DNA of 44,606 nt from Thermocatellispora tengchongensis (lineage in GTDB: Bacteria > Actinomycetota > Actinomycetes > Streptosporangiales > Streptosporangiaceae): the NCBI RefSeq assembly GCF_014202315.1, contig NZ_JACHGN010000043.1:1-44606 (forward strand), read 5' to 3'. The notes beneath the pieces were generated by a model. That model did no database searches. It was not told the DNA's origin and was given only the letters and a program-made list of their open reading frames with translations. The position numbers and the translations under genes are program-made. Shown piece by piece: positions 16,456 to 25,289 of the stretch; within the stretch, counting starts at the first letter, position 1, and each line of letters starts with the position of its first letter.

Positions 16456-16785
16456 TCAGGCCAGGTGGTCCGGCTGGAGGGGGTGGGCGGCGGCGAGCCA
16501 GGCGCGGGGGTCGGCGGTGTGCACCGGATAGACGAAGAAGAGGTCGGCGTGGCCGGAGGTGATGGAGTCCTCGGCCCAGTGCCGGCCGCAGCGGACGCAG
16601 CGGTGGACGCCCAGCCAGCGGGACGGGTCCAGGGCGACGGGCGTGAGCAGGTGCTCGATCGCCGTGCGGTGCCCGGCCAGGGCGAGGGCGTCCCGCATCG
16701 TGCGCGGCACCTCGTGCTCGGCGTGCCCGCACGGGCAGGGCTCGGCCGGCCCCGGAGCGGGGGGACCTTCCGCGGAGTTCGGCAT
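16456..16785 (-). CDS. Small Cys-rich hypothetical protein
   Basis: A 109-residue soluble protein that I do not recognise. It has two Cys pairs that could bind one zinc: CPCGH near the N-terminus and CVRCGRHW in the second half, followed by a conserved-looking WAEDSITSGHADLFFVYPV segment. I start it at ATG 16785, directly before the Pro-rich stretch and the first Cys pair; the longer frame to 16860 overlaps the end of the PucR gene. The one-base gap from the PucR stop on the same strand suggests it is the last gene of that operon, though a role in the pathway is not evident. Confidence 0.6.
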   Translation of the reverse strand: MPNSAEGPPAPGPAEPCPCGHAEHEVPRTMRDALALAGHRTAIEHLLTPVALDPSRWLGVHRCVRCGRHWAEDSITSGHADLFFVYPVHTADPRAWLAAAHPLQPDHLA

Positions 16786-16786
16786 G

Positions 16787-18346
16787 TCACCACGATCGCG
16801 GGGATGCGGACCCGCGGTCCAGGGTGACCCGGCAGGCCAGGTGGAGGGCGAGCCGGTCATCGGGGTTGGCCAGATCGACCGTGAGCAGTTCCTCGATGCG
16901 GCGCAGGCGGGCCGCGACCGTGTTGCGGTGGACGCCCAGCACGACGGCGGTCTCGGCGGCGGAGCCCCCGGCGTCGAGGTACGCCGCGAGCGTGGCGACG
17001 AGGTCGCCGGGCTGCGACTCCAGGGGTTCCAGCAGCCGGGTCGCGGCGGGCGCGAAGGTCTCGCTGCCGGCCCAGGCGGCCAGGAGCTGGGCCAGGCCGA
17101 GGCGGTCGATGTGGACCAGGCGGCCGGTCTGGGGGCGGCCGCGGGCGAGCCGGGCGGCGTCCCACGCCTCGGTGAGGCTGCGGGTCAGGCCGGAGGCGTC
17201 GCGGTGGGCGCGGCCGACGCCGACCGCGCAGTCGAAGCGGCCCGCGAGGCGGCGGCGTACCTGGCGCAGGGCGGCGAGGAGGTCGCGGTTGGCGTCCTCG
17301 CCGGGCTCGGCGCGGCCGGTCGTCCAGCCGGACCAGCCGTCGCCGCGCTCCACCAGCGTGGCGTCGATGTGCTCGGCGGCGAGTGCGGCGGCCACGGCGT
17401 CGGTGTGCCGCAACAGGTCCACCTGGCCGAGCACGGCGAGGTGGAAGGCGACGTGCCAGCCGTCCAGCCGCCAGCCGATCTCCGAGGCGCGCTGCTGGAA
17501 CCGGTGGCCCGCGCCCAGCCTGCCTTCGAGCAGGTCGCCGAACAGGCTGGCGCGCAGCCGGGCGTCGCGTTCCAGCTCGACCCGGCGCGTGGCCTGCCAG
17601 CGCTGCACGGCCAGGGTCCCGGCCTGGAGGACGTCGCGTACGCCGCGGGCCCACGCGGTGGCGGCGTGCCCGAGCGCGGCGGCCAGCCACAGATCGACGG
17701 TACGGCCCGAGGCGTCCAGCACCGGCACGGCGACGGTGGTCCTGCCGTGCTCGGTGAGGATCTGCGCCACCGCCGCGTACGGGTCGAAGTCGGGGGGCGG
17801 CTGGACGGCCCCGCCCATCGGGTCGCCGCCGGGCCCGAGGACCCCGACCGGGCGGTCCAGGATGCGGGCCAGGGCGCGGGCGACGTCTTGCGGGCCGAGC
17901 AGGCCGCGGGTGAGCGCGCGGTGCGCGCGGCGCAGGTGCTCGGCCGCGTCCACGGCGGGGGCGTGCAGGAACGCGGCGGCGGTGCCCGCCCAGCGCAGCG
18001 GCGGCGCGGTGATGCCCAGGATCGGCAGCCGCAGGTGCCGGGCGAGGCGGCGGCTGCCGTCGAGCAGCGTCTCGCCGCCGGTCACGGGCAGGGCCAGCGC
18101 GGCGGCGCCCTGGTCGCGCAGGCGGCGCATCGCGGCGTCCAGGCGCCAGTCGGCGAGGTAGCCGGGCGGGATGGCCGCGCACAGCGCGATCTCGCCGGGC
18201 TCGACGGAGCCGGCCTGGGACGGGTCGATCAGGGCGATGCCGGTGACCGGCCGGTCGAGGTCGGCGTCGCCGGTCAGGGACGTGGCGGCGGCGAGCGGGG
18301 GATGACCCAGCAGCTCGCGCAGGGTGGGGGCGGCCTCGGGGGTCAT
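16787..18346 (-). CDS. PucR-family transcriptional regulator
   Basis: PucR-type regulators control purine, allantoin and related nitrogen-compound catabolism. The 519-residue product has an N-terminal PucR-like sensing region (about 1-125), a middle GGDEF-like/CdaR module, and a C-terminal helix-turn-helix of the PucR/CdaR type (SAAETAVVLGVHRNTVAARL). ATG 18346 overlaps the stop of the upstream DUF917 gene in an ATGA arrangement, so translation is coupled. Being encoded inside the permease/HyuA/DUF917 operon, it very likely senses the operon's substrate or product. Whether it activates or represses cannot be told. Confidence 0.9.
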   Translation of the reverse strand: MTPEAAPTLRELLGHPPLAAATSLTGDADLDRPVTGIALIDPSQAGSVEPGEIALCAAIPPGYLADWRLDAAMRRLRDQGAAALALPVTGGETLLDGSRRLARHLRLPILGITAPPLRWAGTAAAFLHAPAVDAAEHLRRAHRALTRGLLGPQDVARALARILDRPVGVLGPGGDPMGGAVQPPPDFDPYAAVAQILTEHGRTTVAVPVLDASGRTVDLWLAAALGHAATAWARGVRDVLQAGTLAVQRWQATRRVELERDARLRASLFGDLLEGRLGAGHRFQQRASEIGWRLDGWHVAFHLAVLGQVDLLRHTDAVAAALAAEHIDATLVERGDGWSGWTTGRAEPGEDANRDLLAALRQVRRRLAGRFDCAVGVGRAHRDASGLTRSLTEAWDAARLARGRPQTGRLVHIDRLGLAQLLAAWAGSETFAPAATRLLEPLESQPGDLVATLAAYLDAGGSAAETAVVLGVHRNTVAARLRRIEELLTVDLANPDDRLALHLACRVTLDRGSASPRSW

Positions 18347-19401
18347 GGCCGCGCCACCGGGTCCAGGTCCAGGCCGAAGGCGCGGGGGGCGACCGCGGCC
18401 ACGACCTCGGGCCGCCACCAGAACGGGGGGCCGGGCAGGTGCAGGGCGACCACCTCCGCGCCGGCGCGTACGGTGTCGCAGAAGATCGGCTCGCCGGTGA
18501 CCCGGTCGAGCACGCACAGGATGTCCGGGGTGGACGCGACGGGCTCGCCGTCGCTGAGGGCGAGCAGGTACTCGTTCTCCATCTCCAGCCGGAGCAGGGT
18601 GCCGCCGCGGTCGGCCCGGATGATCACCGAGCCGCGGCCGAAGCCCGCGGTGGCGTGGTCGCGCACGACCTCCAGCACCCGGCCGGTGGCCAGCACCCGG
18701 CCGCCGAGCGAGCCGGCCATCTCGTACGGCGCGGCGCCGCGGGCGCAGGCCGCGTGCCGGGCCCCGAGGCGCAGGGCGTAGGTGAGGGAGCCGGGGATGG
18801 CCACCCGGTCCAGCGCCGTCACCGGCACCGGGCGCAGCGCGATGGCCGCCCATCCGCCGAACTCGCTGAGCGCGGCGCGGACGATCCGCTCGGCGGCGGA
18901 GGGCGGCAGGCCGTCGAGCACGAGCAGCCGGCCGTCGGCGGTGCCGATGGCCAGCGGGGTGAGGGGCTCGCCGAGCGCGGCCATGGAGGTCTGGTCCAGC
19001 CGGGGCAGCCCCCGGCCGGTCAGGTCGGCGTCGAGCACCGGCAGGCCCAGCTCGGCGGCGGCGACGAACACGATGATGCCGTTGCCGCCGCCGGCCTCGA
19101 CCGAGATCAGCCCGTCGCAGCGGACCCGGGTGCGCTCCACGATGGCGGTGAGCACGCGCGTCCACTCCCCTCCCGACGGCAACCTCTCGGTGAACACCGA
19201 CACCGCCCCGACGAGCCCGATGGGGACGACGTGTCCCCCAGGCAGGTCCTCGCGGTCGAGCAGCGCGACCCGGCGCCCGGCCAGGCCGCGCCGCAGCAGC
19301 AGCGCCGGCAGGCCGGTCTGCCCGCCGCCGCCGGAGCCGAGCAGGGCCGTGCCGCGTTCCAGGTGGTCGACGTCCTGCTCGCCCAGGTAGCGGATAGGCA
19401 T
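18343..19401 (-). CDS. DUF917 / S-methyl-thiohydantoin desulfurase-like protein, divergent paralogue
   Basis: A 352-residue member of the DUF917 family (Pfam S-Me-THD), some of whose members are linked to desulfuration of methylthiohydantoins. The N-terminal glycine motif reads LLGSGGGGQTGLP, whereas the neighbouring paralogue has the usual ILGTGGGGDPHIG, so the DP pair is lost here. Other family blocks are kept: VEAGGGNG, AAAELGLPVLDAD, and the C-terminal domain with ADRGGTLLRLEMENEYLLAL. It is 60 bp downstream of its paralogue and overlaps the PucR start by 4 bp. It may be the second subunit of a heteromeric enzyme or an enzyme of altered specificity; this is inference. Confidence 0.84.
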   Translation of the reverse strand: MPIRYLGEQDVDHLERGTALLGSGGGGQTGLPALLLRRGLAGRRVALLDREDLPGGHVVPIGLVGAVSVFTERLPSGGEWTRVLTAIVERTRVRCDGLISVEAGGGNGIIVFVAAAELGLPVLDADLTGRGLPRLDQTSMAALGEPLTPLAIGTADGRLLVLDGLPPSAAERIVRAALSEFGGWAAIALRPVPVTALDRVAIPGSLTYALRLGARHAACARGAAPYEMAGSLGGRVLATGRVLEVVRDHATAGFGRGSVIIRADRGGTLLRLEMENEYLLALSDGEPVASTPDILCVLDRVTGEPIFCDTVRAGAEVVALHLPGPPFWWRPEVVAAVAPRAFGLDLDPVARP

Positions 19402-19461
19402 GCACTCAGGGTGACACGGGTTCCTCCGCGGGCGAGGCCGGCCCGTGCCCGTTCGTGTCGC

Positions 19462-20550
19462 TCACGCCATCGCCCCCGCGGCGACGCGCACCGGGTCGTG
19501 GTCGTAGCCGAAGTACCGGGGCCCGACCAGGTCGATCCCCTCCGGCCGGTGCCAGCGCGGGTCGCACGGGGCCGCGATGACCCGCACCCGCTGGCCGTAC
19601 CGCAGGGTCTCGGTGGTGATCGCGGTGCCGGCCTCGACGTCCAGCACGCAGATCAGGTCGGGGACGCTGGCCACGACGGCGCCGTCGCGCACGGCGACCA
19701 GGTGCTCGTTCTGGAAGCGCAGCAGGAACCGCTCCCCCGTGTGGCCGTCGAACCCGTCCAGCGTGGCCTCGCCGCGGGCGAACCCGCCCTCGGTGCGCCG
19801 GCCGACGTCCACGACCTTGCCGCGGAACAGCTCGGCGCCGCCCAGCCGGTCCACCACCGCCGCGACCGGGTCGCGGTGCGCGGCGCGCGCCTGGCGTACC
19901 AGGCGGCCCAGCTCGGCGCACAGGGAGAGCGTGCCCGGCACCAGCGACTCGCGCGCCTGCGCCCCGCTCATCGAGAACAGGCTGATCATCGCGGAGCAGC
20001 CCATGTCGATGGTGGCCGAGCGGGCCAGGCGTTCGGCCCACTTGTTGTCCGTGGTGTCGAAGATGCCGCGGTTGCCCTTCTCGTCGGCGATCGACATCGG
20101 AGTGGCGGTGATGCCGTACATGGTGGGCAGGACCATCTGCAGCTCGGGGAAGGCGCGGCCCATCGCGTCGGCGTCCACGAGCGGCAGCCCCAGCTCGGCG
20201 GCGGCGACCACCGGGACCAGCGCGTTCACCCCGCCGGCCTCGGCGCACACCAGGTGCGTGACGGTCTTGCCCAGGTAGGAGGCCAGCGCCCGTACGGCGT
20301 GCGCCGCCTGCTCGGCGGAGGGCAGCTTCTCCAGCATCACGGTCGGCGCGCCCATCATGGCGACCATCGCCGTCACCGCGTCGTCGGGCAGGGTGTCCAG
20401 GCCGACCATCCGTACCGGGCCGTGGGCGCGTACGGCGGCGTGCGCGAGCAACCGCCCGATGTGCGGGTCGCCGCCCCCGCCGGTGCCCAGGATCGCCGCG
20501 CCGACGGCGACATCGTCCAGATCGCGCTCCTCGATGAACCCCTCAGTCAC
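19462..20550 (-). CDS. DUF917 / S-methyl-thiohydantoin desulfurase-like protein
   Basis: A 362-residue canonical DUF917 protein. Key blocks: ILGTGGGGDPHIG near the N-terminus, VCAEAGGVNALVPVVAAAELGLPLVDAD, then the catalytic-domain region ITATPMSIADEKGN, and a C-terminal all-beta part ending with YFGYDHDPV. DUF917 proteins often occur with, and in fungi I recall them fused to, HyuA-type hydantoinases, which fits the gene immediately upstream. GTG 20550 is preceded by GGAGG at about seven bases and lies inside the end of that hyuA-like gene (8-bp overlap), so the two are co-translated. The likely reaction is hydrolysis or desulfuration of a hydantoin-like ring. The exact substrate is not deducible. 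Confidence 0.88.
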   Translation of the reverse strand: MTEGFIEERDLDDVAVGAAILGTGGGGDPHIGRLLAHAAVRAHGPVRMVGLDTLPDDAVTAMVAMMGAPTVMLEKLPSAEQAAHAVRALASYLGKTVTHLVCAEAGGVNALVPVVAAAELGLPLVDADAMGRAFPELQMVLPTMYGITATPMSIADEKGNRGIFDTTDNKWAERLARSATIDMGCSAMISLFSMSGAQARESLVPGTLSLCAELGRLVRQARAAHRDPVAAVVDRLGGAELFRGKVVDVGRRTEGGFARGEATLDGFDGHTGERFLLRFQNEHLVAVRDGAVVASVPDLICVLDVEAGTAITTETLRYGQRVRVIAAPCDPRWHRPEGIDLVGPRYFGYDHDPVRVAAGAMA

Positions 20551-22099
20551 GCCCTGCCTCCATCTGCAGATCCCCGACCGCCTTGACCCTGATGCGGGTG
20601 GCGTTGCCCGGCAGGTACGCCAGCGGCACCTCGTCCACCTCGACCACCTGTACGCTGCCCGGCTTGGCCCCCGCGGCGACGGCCTTGTCCACGGCCTCCT
20701 GCTTGGCCTCGTCCAGCACGGCCCGCCGCTGCCCCGGCTCCACCGGGAAGATCCGGTCCACCACGCCGCCGATCTGCGCGATGGCCGCACCGATGGCGTT
20801 GGCCACCGCGAAGTGCCGCGGCCGGTGCACCGCGCCCGAGTCGCCGAGCTCGTCCGGCAGCAGCACCGACCCGCCGCCCACCGCCACCACGGGCAGCGGG
20901 TCCGGAGAGGTGCGGACGCGCTCGATGGCCTCGGCGATGTCGCCCGCGATCCGGCGCAGCGCCGCCTCCACCAGTGACCGGTCCAGCCCGCGCACCAGCC
21001 CGGGGTCGCCGATCTCGGCCCGGCCCGCGGCCACCGCCACGTCGGTGGCGGTCAGCGTGGACCCGCCGAACACCAGCGCCTCCTCGGCCAGCCGGTACCC
21101 GACCGAGTCGGGCCCGACCGTGACCTCGGCGCCCTCGCGTACCCTGCTGCCGCCGCCGATGCCCAGGCTGAGCACGTCCGGCATCCGGAAGTTGGTGCGG
21201 ATGCCCGCCACGCTCACCTCCGTCGTGGCCTCGCGCGGGAAGCCGTTCCGCAGGACGCCGATGTCGCTGGTCGTGCCGCCGACGTCCACCACCGCGCAGG
21301 TCTCCAGCCCCGACAGGAAGGCCGCGCCGCGCATCGAGTTGGTCGGCCCGGAGGCGAAGGTGGCGACCGGGTAGCGCCGGGCGAAGTCCACGTCCATCAG
21401 CGTGCCGTCGTTCTGGCTCAGGTAGAGCGGCGCGCGGATGCCCGCGCCCTCCAGCGAGCCGGCCAGGCCGTCCACGATCCGGCCGGCCAGCTCGCGCAGC
21501 GAGGCGTTGACGATGGTCGCGTTCTCCCGCTCCAGCAGCCCCATCCGGCCCACCTCGGCCGACAGCGACACGGCCAGGCCGGGAAGCCGGGCGGTGAGGA
21601 TCTCGGCCGCGCGCTGCTCGAACTCCGCGTTGACCGGGGAGAACACGCTGGAGATCGCGACGCTGCGGATGCCGTGCCGGTCCAGGTCCTCGGCCACCCG
21701 CAGGATCTCGTCCTCGCGCAGCTCGGCGATGTGCCGCCCGTCGAACTCGTGGCCCCCGTGGCACAGGTACGCCCGCCCGGAGATGGCCCGGACCAGCCGC
21801 TCCGGCCAGTCCACCATCGGCGGCAGGGACGCGGTGGCGGGCAGGCCGAGGCGCACCGCGGCGGTCGGCGCCAGCCGGTCGGCCTCCACCAGGGCGTTGA
21901 TGAAGTGGGTGGTGCCGATCATCACCGCCTGCACCGCCACCGGGTCGAACGCCCGCTGCCGCTTCAGCTCGGCGAGCGCGGTGGTGATCCCGCTGGTCAC
22001 ATCGCGCGTGGTCGCGGTCTTGACCGCGGCCAGCACGCTGCGCCCCTCCATGAGCACCGCGTCGGTGTTGGTGCCGCCGACGTCGATTCCGATCCGCAT
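20543..22099 (-). CDS. Hydantoinase/oxoprolinase family protein (HyuA-like)
   Basis: A 518-residue ATP-binding subunit of the hydantoinase/oxoprolinase type, with the actin-like fold. Phosphate-binding motif 1 is at the N-terminus (GIDVGGTNTD) and motif 2 is VVDVGGTTSDIGV. GIGGGSRV and a C-terminal VAVGGGSVLLP complete the fold. Members split hydantoins, N-methylhydantoin or 5-oxoproline using ATP, usually with a HyuB partner. No hyuB lies in this window; two DUF917 genes follow instead. ATG 22099 follows AAGGA at 11 bases. It is 25 bp downstream of the permease gene, and the whole set is one operon. Confidence 0.9.
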   Translation of the reverse strand: MRIGIDVGGTNTDAVLMEGRSVLAAVKTATTRDVTSGITTALAELKRQRAFDPVAVQAVMIGTTHFINALVEADRLAPTAAVRLGLPATASLPPMVDWPERLVRAISGRAYLCHGGHEFDGRHIAELREDEILRVAEDLDRHGIRSVAISSVFSPVNAEFEQRAAEILTARLPGLAVSLSAEVGRMGLLERENATIVNASLRELAGRIVDGLAGSLEGAGIRAPLYLSQNDGTLMDVDFARRYPVATFASGPTNSMRGAAFLSGLETCAVVDVGGTTSDIGVLRNGFPREATTEVSVAGIRTNFRMPDVLSLGIGGGSRVREGAEVTVGPDSVGYRLAEEALVFGGSTLTATDVAVAAGRAEIGDPGLVRGLDRSLVEAALRRIAGDIAEAIERVRTSPDPLPVVAVGGGSVLLPDELGDSGAVHRPRHFAVANAIGAAIAQIGGVVDRIFPVEPGQRRAVLDEAKQEAVDKAVAAGAKPGSVQVVEVDEVPLAYLPGNATRIRVKAVGDLQMEAGRD

Positions 22100-22124
22100 A
22101 GATGAACAGGTCCTTCCAGGAACT

Positions 22125-23468
22125 TCAGGAGGTCGTCGCGGACGCGGCTGCCGCCCGCTCGCCGTCGGCGCTCTCGGCGACGCCATACCCCCGGATCAGG
22201 CCGGCCTTGCCCGCCACGACGTACAGGAGGAAGGCGAGGACCAGGGAGTTGATGCTGGGCAGGCCCCAGGTCACGTACTGGCCGACGACGCTGGCGACCA
22301 GCCAGATCACCAGGGTCGCCGGGACCCAGCGCGGCGCCCGCGCCGGCACCGAGCCGTCCGCCCTGCTCGCGTCCAGGTCGCGGCGCCAGGTGCGGACCAC
22401 GAAGTACTCCGCGATCATGATGCCGGCGATCGGTGGGAAGGTGACCCCGAGCAGGGTGAGGAAGCCGGTGAAGCTGTTCAGGATGCCCGCCGCGGCCAGC
22501 ACGCTGCCCGCCACGCCGATGAGCAGGGTGACCAGGCCGCGGTTGACCTGCCGCCCGAAGACGGTGCCGACGAAGTTCACCAGGCCCAGCCCGGAGGAGT
22601 ACAGGTTCCAGTCGTTGATCTTCAGGGTGCCCACGATGATGACCAGCACCCCCACCCAGCCGACGGTGGAGGTGACGATCGTGATGATGTCGGCCGACTG
22701 CACCGCGTGCGCGAGGAGCACGCCGACCAGGCCGATCACGTACTCGCCGAGCGTGATGCCCAGCACGGTCTGCTTGACCACGTCGGCCACCGACCGGTTG
22801 TACCTGGTCATGTCCGGAGTGATCACGGCGCCCACGATGAACCCGCCGGCGACCAGGGTCGTCCCCTCCAGCAGCGAGAGCTGCGGCCCGGCCGGGGCGG
22901 AGGCGACGAGTTCGCCCAGCGAGTGGTTCGCCAGCTCGCTCCCCACCGACCAGGCGACGAGCAGCACGAAGGCCGGGACGGTGAGGTACGCCGTCCACGC
23001 CATCGAGTGGAAGCCCCCGACGACGATCGCGGTCACCGCGAGGCCGAACAGCAGCGCCCACGCCCACACCGGCAGCGCCGGGAGCAGTGCGTGCAGGCCC
23101 TCGGCCGACACCGCCGACTGGATGCCGAACCAGCCGACCAGGCTGATCCCGATCGCCAGCCCGATCACCGCCGACCCGGCCTGCCCGAACCCGCACCAGC
23201 GGGCGAGCGTCGAGGTCGTCAGCCCTTCCCGCATGCCGATCACGCCGAGCACGATCGCCACCACTTCGAGGATGACCGCGCCGAACGTGAGCGCCCAGAA
23301 GGCGCCCCAGAAGCTCATGCCGAACCCGAGGGTGGCGCCGAGCAGGAACTGGGTGAGCGCCGAGACCTGCCCGAACCGCTGCACGGCGACGGAGACCCAG
23401 GAGTAACGGGCCTGGGCGGGAACCCGGGATATCGCGTAGTCGTCGGTGCCGAGGGAGGAAGATGCCAT
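22125..23468 (-). CDS. NCS1-family permease (cytosine/purine/hydantoin type)
   Basis: A 447-residue integral membrane transporter with about 12 hydrophobic segments and the NCS1 hallmark region near the N-terminus (RFGQVSALTQFLLGATLGFG). The family contains cytosine permease CodB and the hydantoin carrier Mhp1. Because it heads an operon with a HyuA-like ATPase and DUF917 proteins, uptake of a hydantoin-like or related cyclic amide is more likely here than cytosine, but this is inference. ATG 23468 is preceded by GGAGG at five bases. It is the first gene of the operon, with the TetR gene upstream on the same strand. Confidence 0.9.
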   Translation of the reverse strand: MASSSLGTDDYAISRVPAQARYSWVSVAVQRFGQVSALTQFLLGATLGFGMSFWGAFWALTFGAVILEVVAIVLGVIGMREGLTTSTLARWCGFGQAGSAVIGLAIGISLVGWFGIQSAVSAEGLHALLPALPVWAWALLFGLAVTAIVVGGFHSMAWTAYLTVPAFVLLVAWSVGSELANHSLGELVASAPAGPQLSLLEGTTLVAGGFIVGAVITPDMTRYNRSVADVVKQTVLGITLGEYVIGLVGVLLAHAVQSADIITIVTSTVGWVGVLVIIVGTLKINDWNLYSSGLGLVNFVGTVFGRQVNRGLVTLLIGVAGSVLAAAGILNSFTGFLTLLGVTFPPIAGIMIAEYFVVRTWRRDLDASRADGSVPARAPRWVPATLVIWLVASVVGQYVTWGLPSINSLVLAFLLYVVAGKAGLIRGYGVAESADGERAAAASATTS

Positions 23469-23585
23469 GGATGCCTCCGAGGACCAAGAGCGCCCAGAGG
23501 TTCCGGCGCTCAGGTAGTGCTCCGAGGCTAGGAACCGGCCTGCGTCACGTCACGATGCGATCGGCACAGCACGGTCTCACCATCA

Positions 23586-23598
23586 GTGCATGGTGCAC
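23586..23598. promoter_or_regulatory. Perfect inverted repeat upstream of the permease operon
   Basis: GTGCA-TGG-TGCAC is a perfect short dyad about 120 bp before the permease ATG, in the only non-coding gap ahead of the operon. It is a candidate operator for the operon's own PucR regulator; a single short dyad is weak evidence. Confidence 0.3.
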
Positions 23599-23601
23599 AG
23601 C

Positions 23602-24237
23602 TCAGGGGATGCGGTGGACGTGGTGCAGGCTGAGCGGAGGAGCGGGCGGCAGCGAGGCGGCGCCCTCGGCCCGGAAGGAGTGCAGGAAGTACGCCACGAG
23701 CCGCTGCGAGGCGACCGGGGCCGCCTCGCCCGCCTCGGCCACGACGGCGTTGTTGGCCAGAAGCATCAGCACGAGGTCGGCGTGCTCGAAGTCGGGCCGC
23801 AGCCGCCCGGCCTCCTTGGCCCGGCGCGTCAGCTCGGCCAGGGCCCGCTCGGCCTCCACGCGCCGCCGCTCGTAGTCGATCGCCCCGGGGAAGGCGGTCA
23901 GGAACGCGGCGGTGAACCCCCGGTCGGCGACCTGCATCGCGCACACCTTCTCCACGGCGGTGCGGAAGCCGCGCCAGGGGTCGGGGTCGGTCAGCGCGTC
24001 GTCCAGGACCGAGAAGCACTCCGCGAACTGGTCCGCGAACACCTCCATGACCAGCGACTCACGCGTCGGGAACCGCCGGTAGAGCGTGGCGACGCCCAGG
24101 CCGGCCCGGCGCGCGATGGCCGCCATCGGCACGTCGAGCCCGCGCGCGGCGAACGCCTCGCGCGCCGCGCGCAGAATGAGCTCCCGGTTGTGCCGCGCGT
24201 CGGCGCGCAGCTCGATCCGAGAGGAACCTTCGCCCAT
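23602..24237 (-). CDS. TetR/AcrR-family transcriptional regulator
   Basis: A 211-residue repressor-type protein. The N-terminal helix-turn-helix is classic TetR (MAAIARRAGLGVATLYRRFPTRESL), followed by an all-helical ligand-binding domain. The start is ATG 24237; GTG 24246 is an in-frame alternative. It is divergent from the medium-chain reductase gene with 59 bp between the starts, the standard layout for a TetR repressor controlling its neighbour, and a 24-bp inverted repeat lies in that gap. The ligand is unknown and is probably a substrate of the reductase. The C-terminus is Pro/His-rich and of no known role. Confidence 0.88.
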   Translation of the reverse strand: MGEGSSRIELRADARHNRELILRAAREAFAARGLDVPMAAIARRAGLGVATLYRRFPTRESLVMEVFADQFAECFSVLDDALTDPDPWRGFRTAVEKVCAMQVADRGFTAAFLTAFPGAIDYERRRVEAERALAELTRRAKEAGRLRPDFEHADLVLMLLANNAVVAEAGEAAPVASQRLVAYFLHSFRAEGAASLPPAPPLSLHHVHRIP

Positions 24238-24253
24238 GACTCTCACATTAACC

Positions 24254-24277
24254 TAAGCGGACGACGCCCTCCACTTA
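24254..24277. promoter_or_regulatory. Candidate TetR operator in the divergent gap
   Basis: TAAGCGG (24254-24260), 10 bases, then CCACTTA (24271-24277): a 24-bp inverted repeat with one mismatch between arms. It lies between the tetR and reductase starts, so the neighbouring regulator could control both genes from it. A TAGCGT hexamer at 24284-24289, eight bases before the reductase ATG, could be the -10 of a leaderless transcript. Confidence 0.4.
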
Positions 24278-24296
24278 TCCGGCTAGCGTGACGTCC

Positions 24297-25259
24297 ATGA
24301 GCAACGAGATGCGCGCAGCCCTGTACGACCGGTACGGCCCCCCGGAGGTCCTGTACGAGGGCAGGCTGCCCAAGCCGGTCCCCGGCCCCGGCGAGGTCCT
24401 GGTCCGCGTGCACGCCACCAGCGTGAACGGCGGCGAACTGCTCGCCCGCAGGGGAGGCGCCCGGTACGCGACGGCGGGCGGCTTCCCCAAGCGCACCGGC
24501 CTCGACTTCGCCGGCGAGGTCGAGGCCCTGGGCTCCCCCATGACCGCCCTCGCGCCGGGCACCCGGGTGTGGGGGATGCTGGGGTACGCCTTCGGCAGCG
24601 CCGCCGAGTACGTCGTCGTACGCCCCCGCCGTCTGGCCCTCGCCCCGGCCGGCCTCGACCTGGTCCAGGCCGCGGCCCTCCCCGGCGTCGGCACCACCGC
24701 GATCACCGCCCTGCGTGACAAGGCCCGCCTGCGCCCCGGCGAGCGCCTGCTCGTACGCGGCGCGAGCGGCGGCGTCGGCAGCGTGGCCGTCCAGCTCGGC
24801 CGGGCGTACGGCGCCCGCGTCACCGGCCTGGCCGGGGCCGCGAACCTGGACTTCGTCCGCGAACTGGGCGCCGAGGAGGTCTACGACCACAGGGTGACCA
24901 CCCCCGCCGACCTGGGCCGCTTCGACGTCATCCTGAACACCGCCCCCGGCCCCGGCCTGGGCGCGTACCGAAGGCTCCTCGCCCCCGGCGGGCGCATGGT
25001 GTCGGTCAGCTTCGACCCCGAGCGCCAGTTGGCGTCGCTGGCGTACATCGCCGCCTCGGCGGTGTTCGGCTCCCGCCGCGTCCGCTTCTTCAGCGGCAAT
25101 CCCACCCACCCGCTCCTCGCCGACCTCACGGCGTACGTGGAGAGCGGCGCCGTACGGCCCGTCGTGGACACCGTCTTCCCGCTCGCCGACATCGCCAAGG
25201 CCCACCGCGCGCTGGAGGAGGGCGGCGTCCGCGGCAAGCACGTCGTCCGGATCGGGTAG
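24297..25259 (+). CDS. Medium-chain dehydrogenase/reductase (zinc-free quinone oxidoreductase type)
   Basis: A 320-residue NAD(P)H-dependent oxidoreductase. The N-terminal GroES-like fold (PGPGEVLVRVHATSVNGGE) is followed by the TGLDFAGEV block and a Rossmann domain with the pattern GASGGVGSVAVQL. The Cys ligands of structural zinc in true alcohol dehydrogenases are absent, so it belongs to the zinc-independent QOR-like branch, which reduces quinones or activated alkenes. GTG 24288 is an alternative start with no ribosome binding site either. It is divergent from the TetR gene and probably repressed by it. Confidence 0.9.
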   Translation: MSNEMRAALYDRYGPPEVLYEGRLPKPVPGPGEVLVRVHATSVNGGELLARRGGARYATAGGFPKRTGLDFAGEVEALGSPMTALAPGTRVWGMLGYAFGSAAEYVVVRPRRLALAPAGLDLVQAAALPGVGTTAITALRDKARLRPGERLLVRGASGGVGSVAVQLGRAYGARVTGLAGAANLDFVRELGAEEVYDHRVTTPADLGRFDVILNTAPGPGLGAYRRLLAPGGRMVSVSFDPERQLASLAYIAASAVFGSRRVRFFSGNPTHPLLADLTAYVESGAVRPVVDTVFPLADIAKAHRALEEGGVRGKHVVRIG

Positions 25260-25289
25260 CCCCTCCATGAGGTCCGGAGGGAGGAACCG

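Noticed and set aside
16787-19405. Single 872-residue protein joining the DUF917-like and PucR genes
   Set aside because: The upstream part is an out-of-frame reading of the DUF917 gene; the PucR gene has its own ATG overlapping the DUF917 stop.
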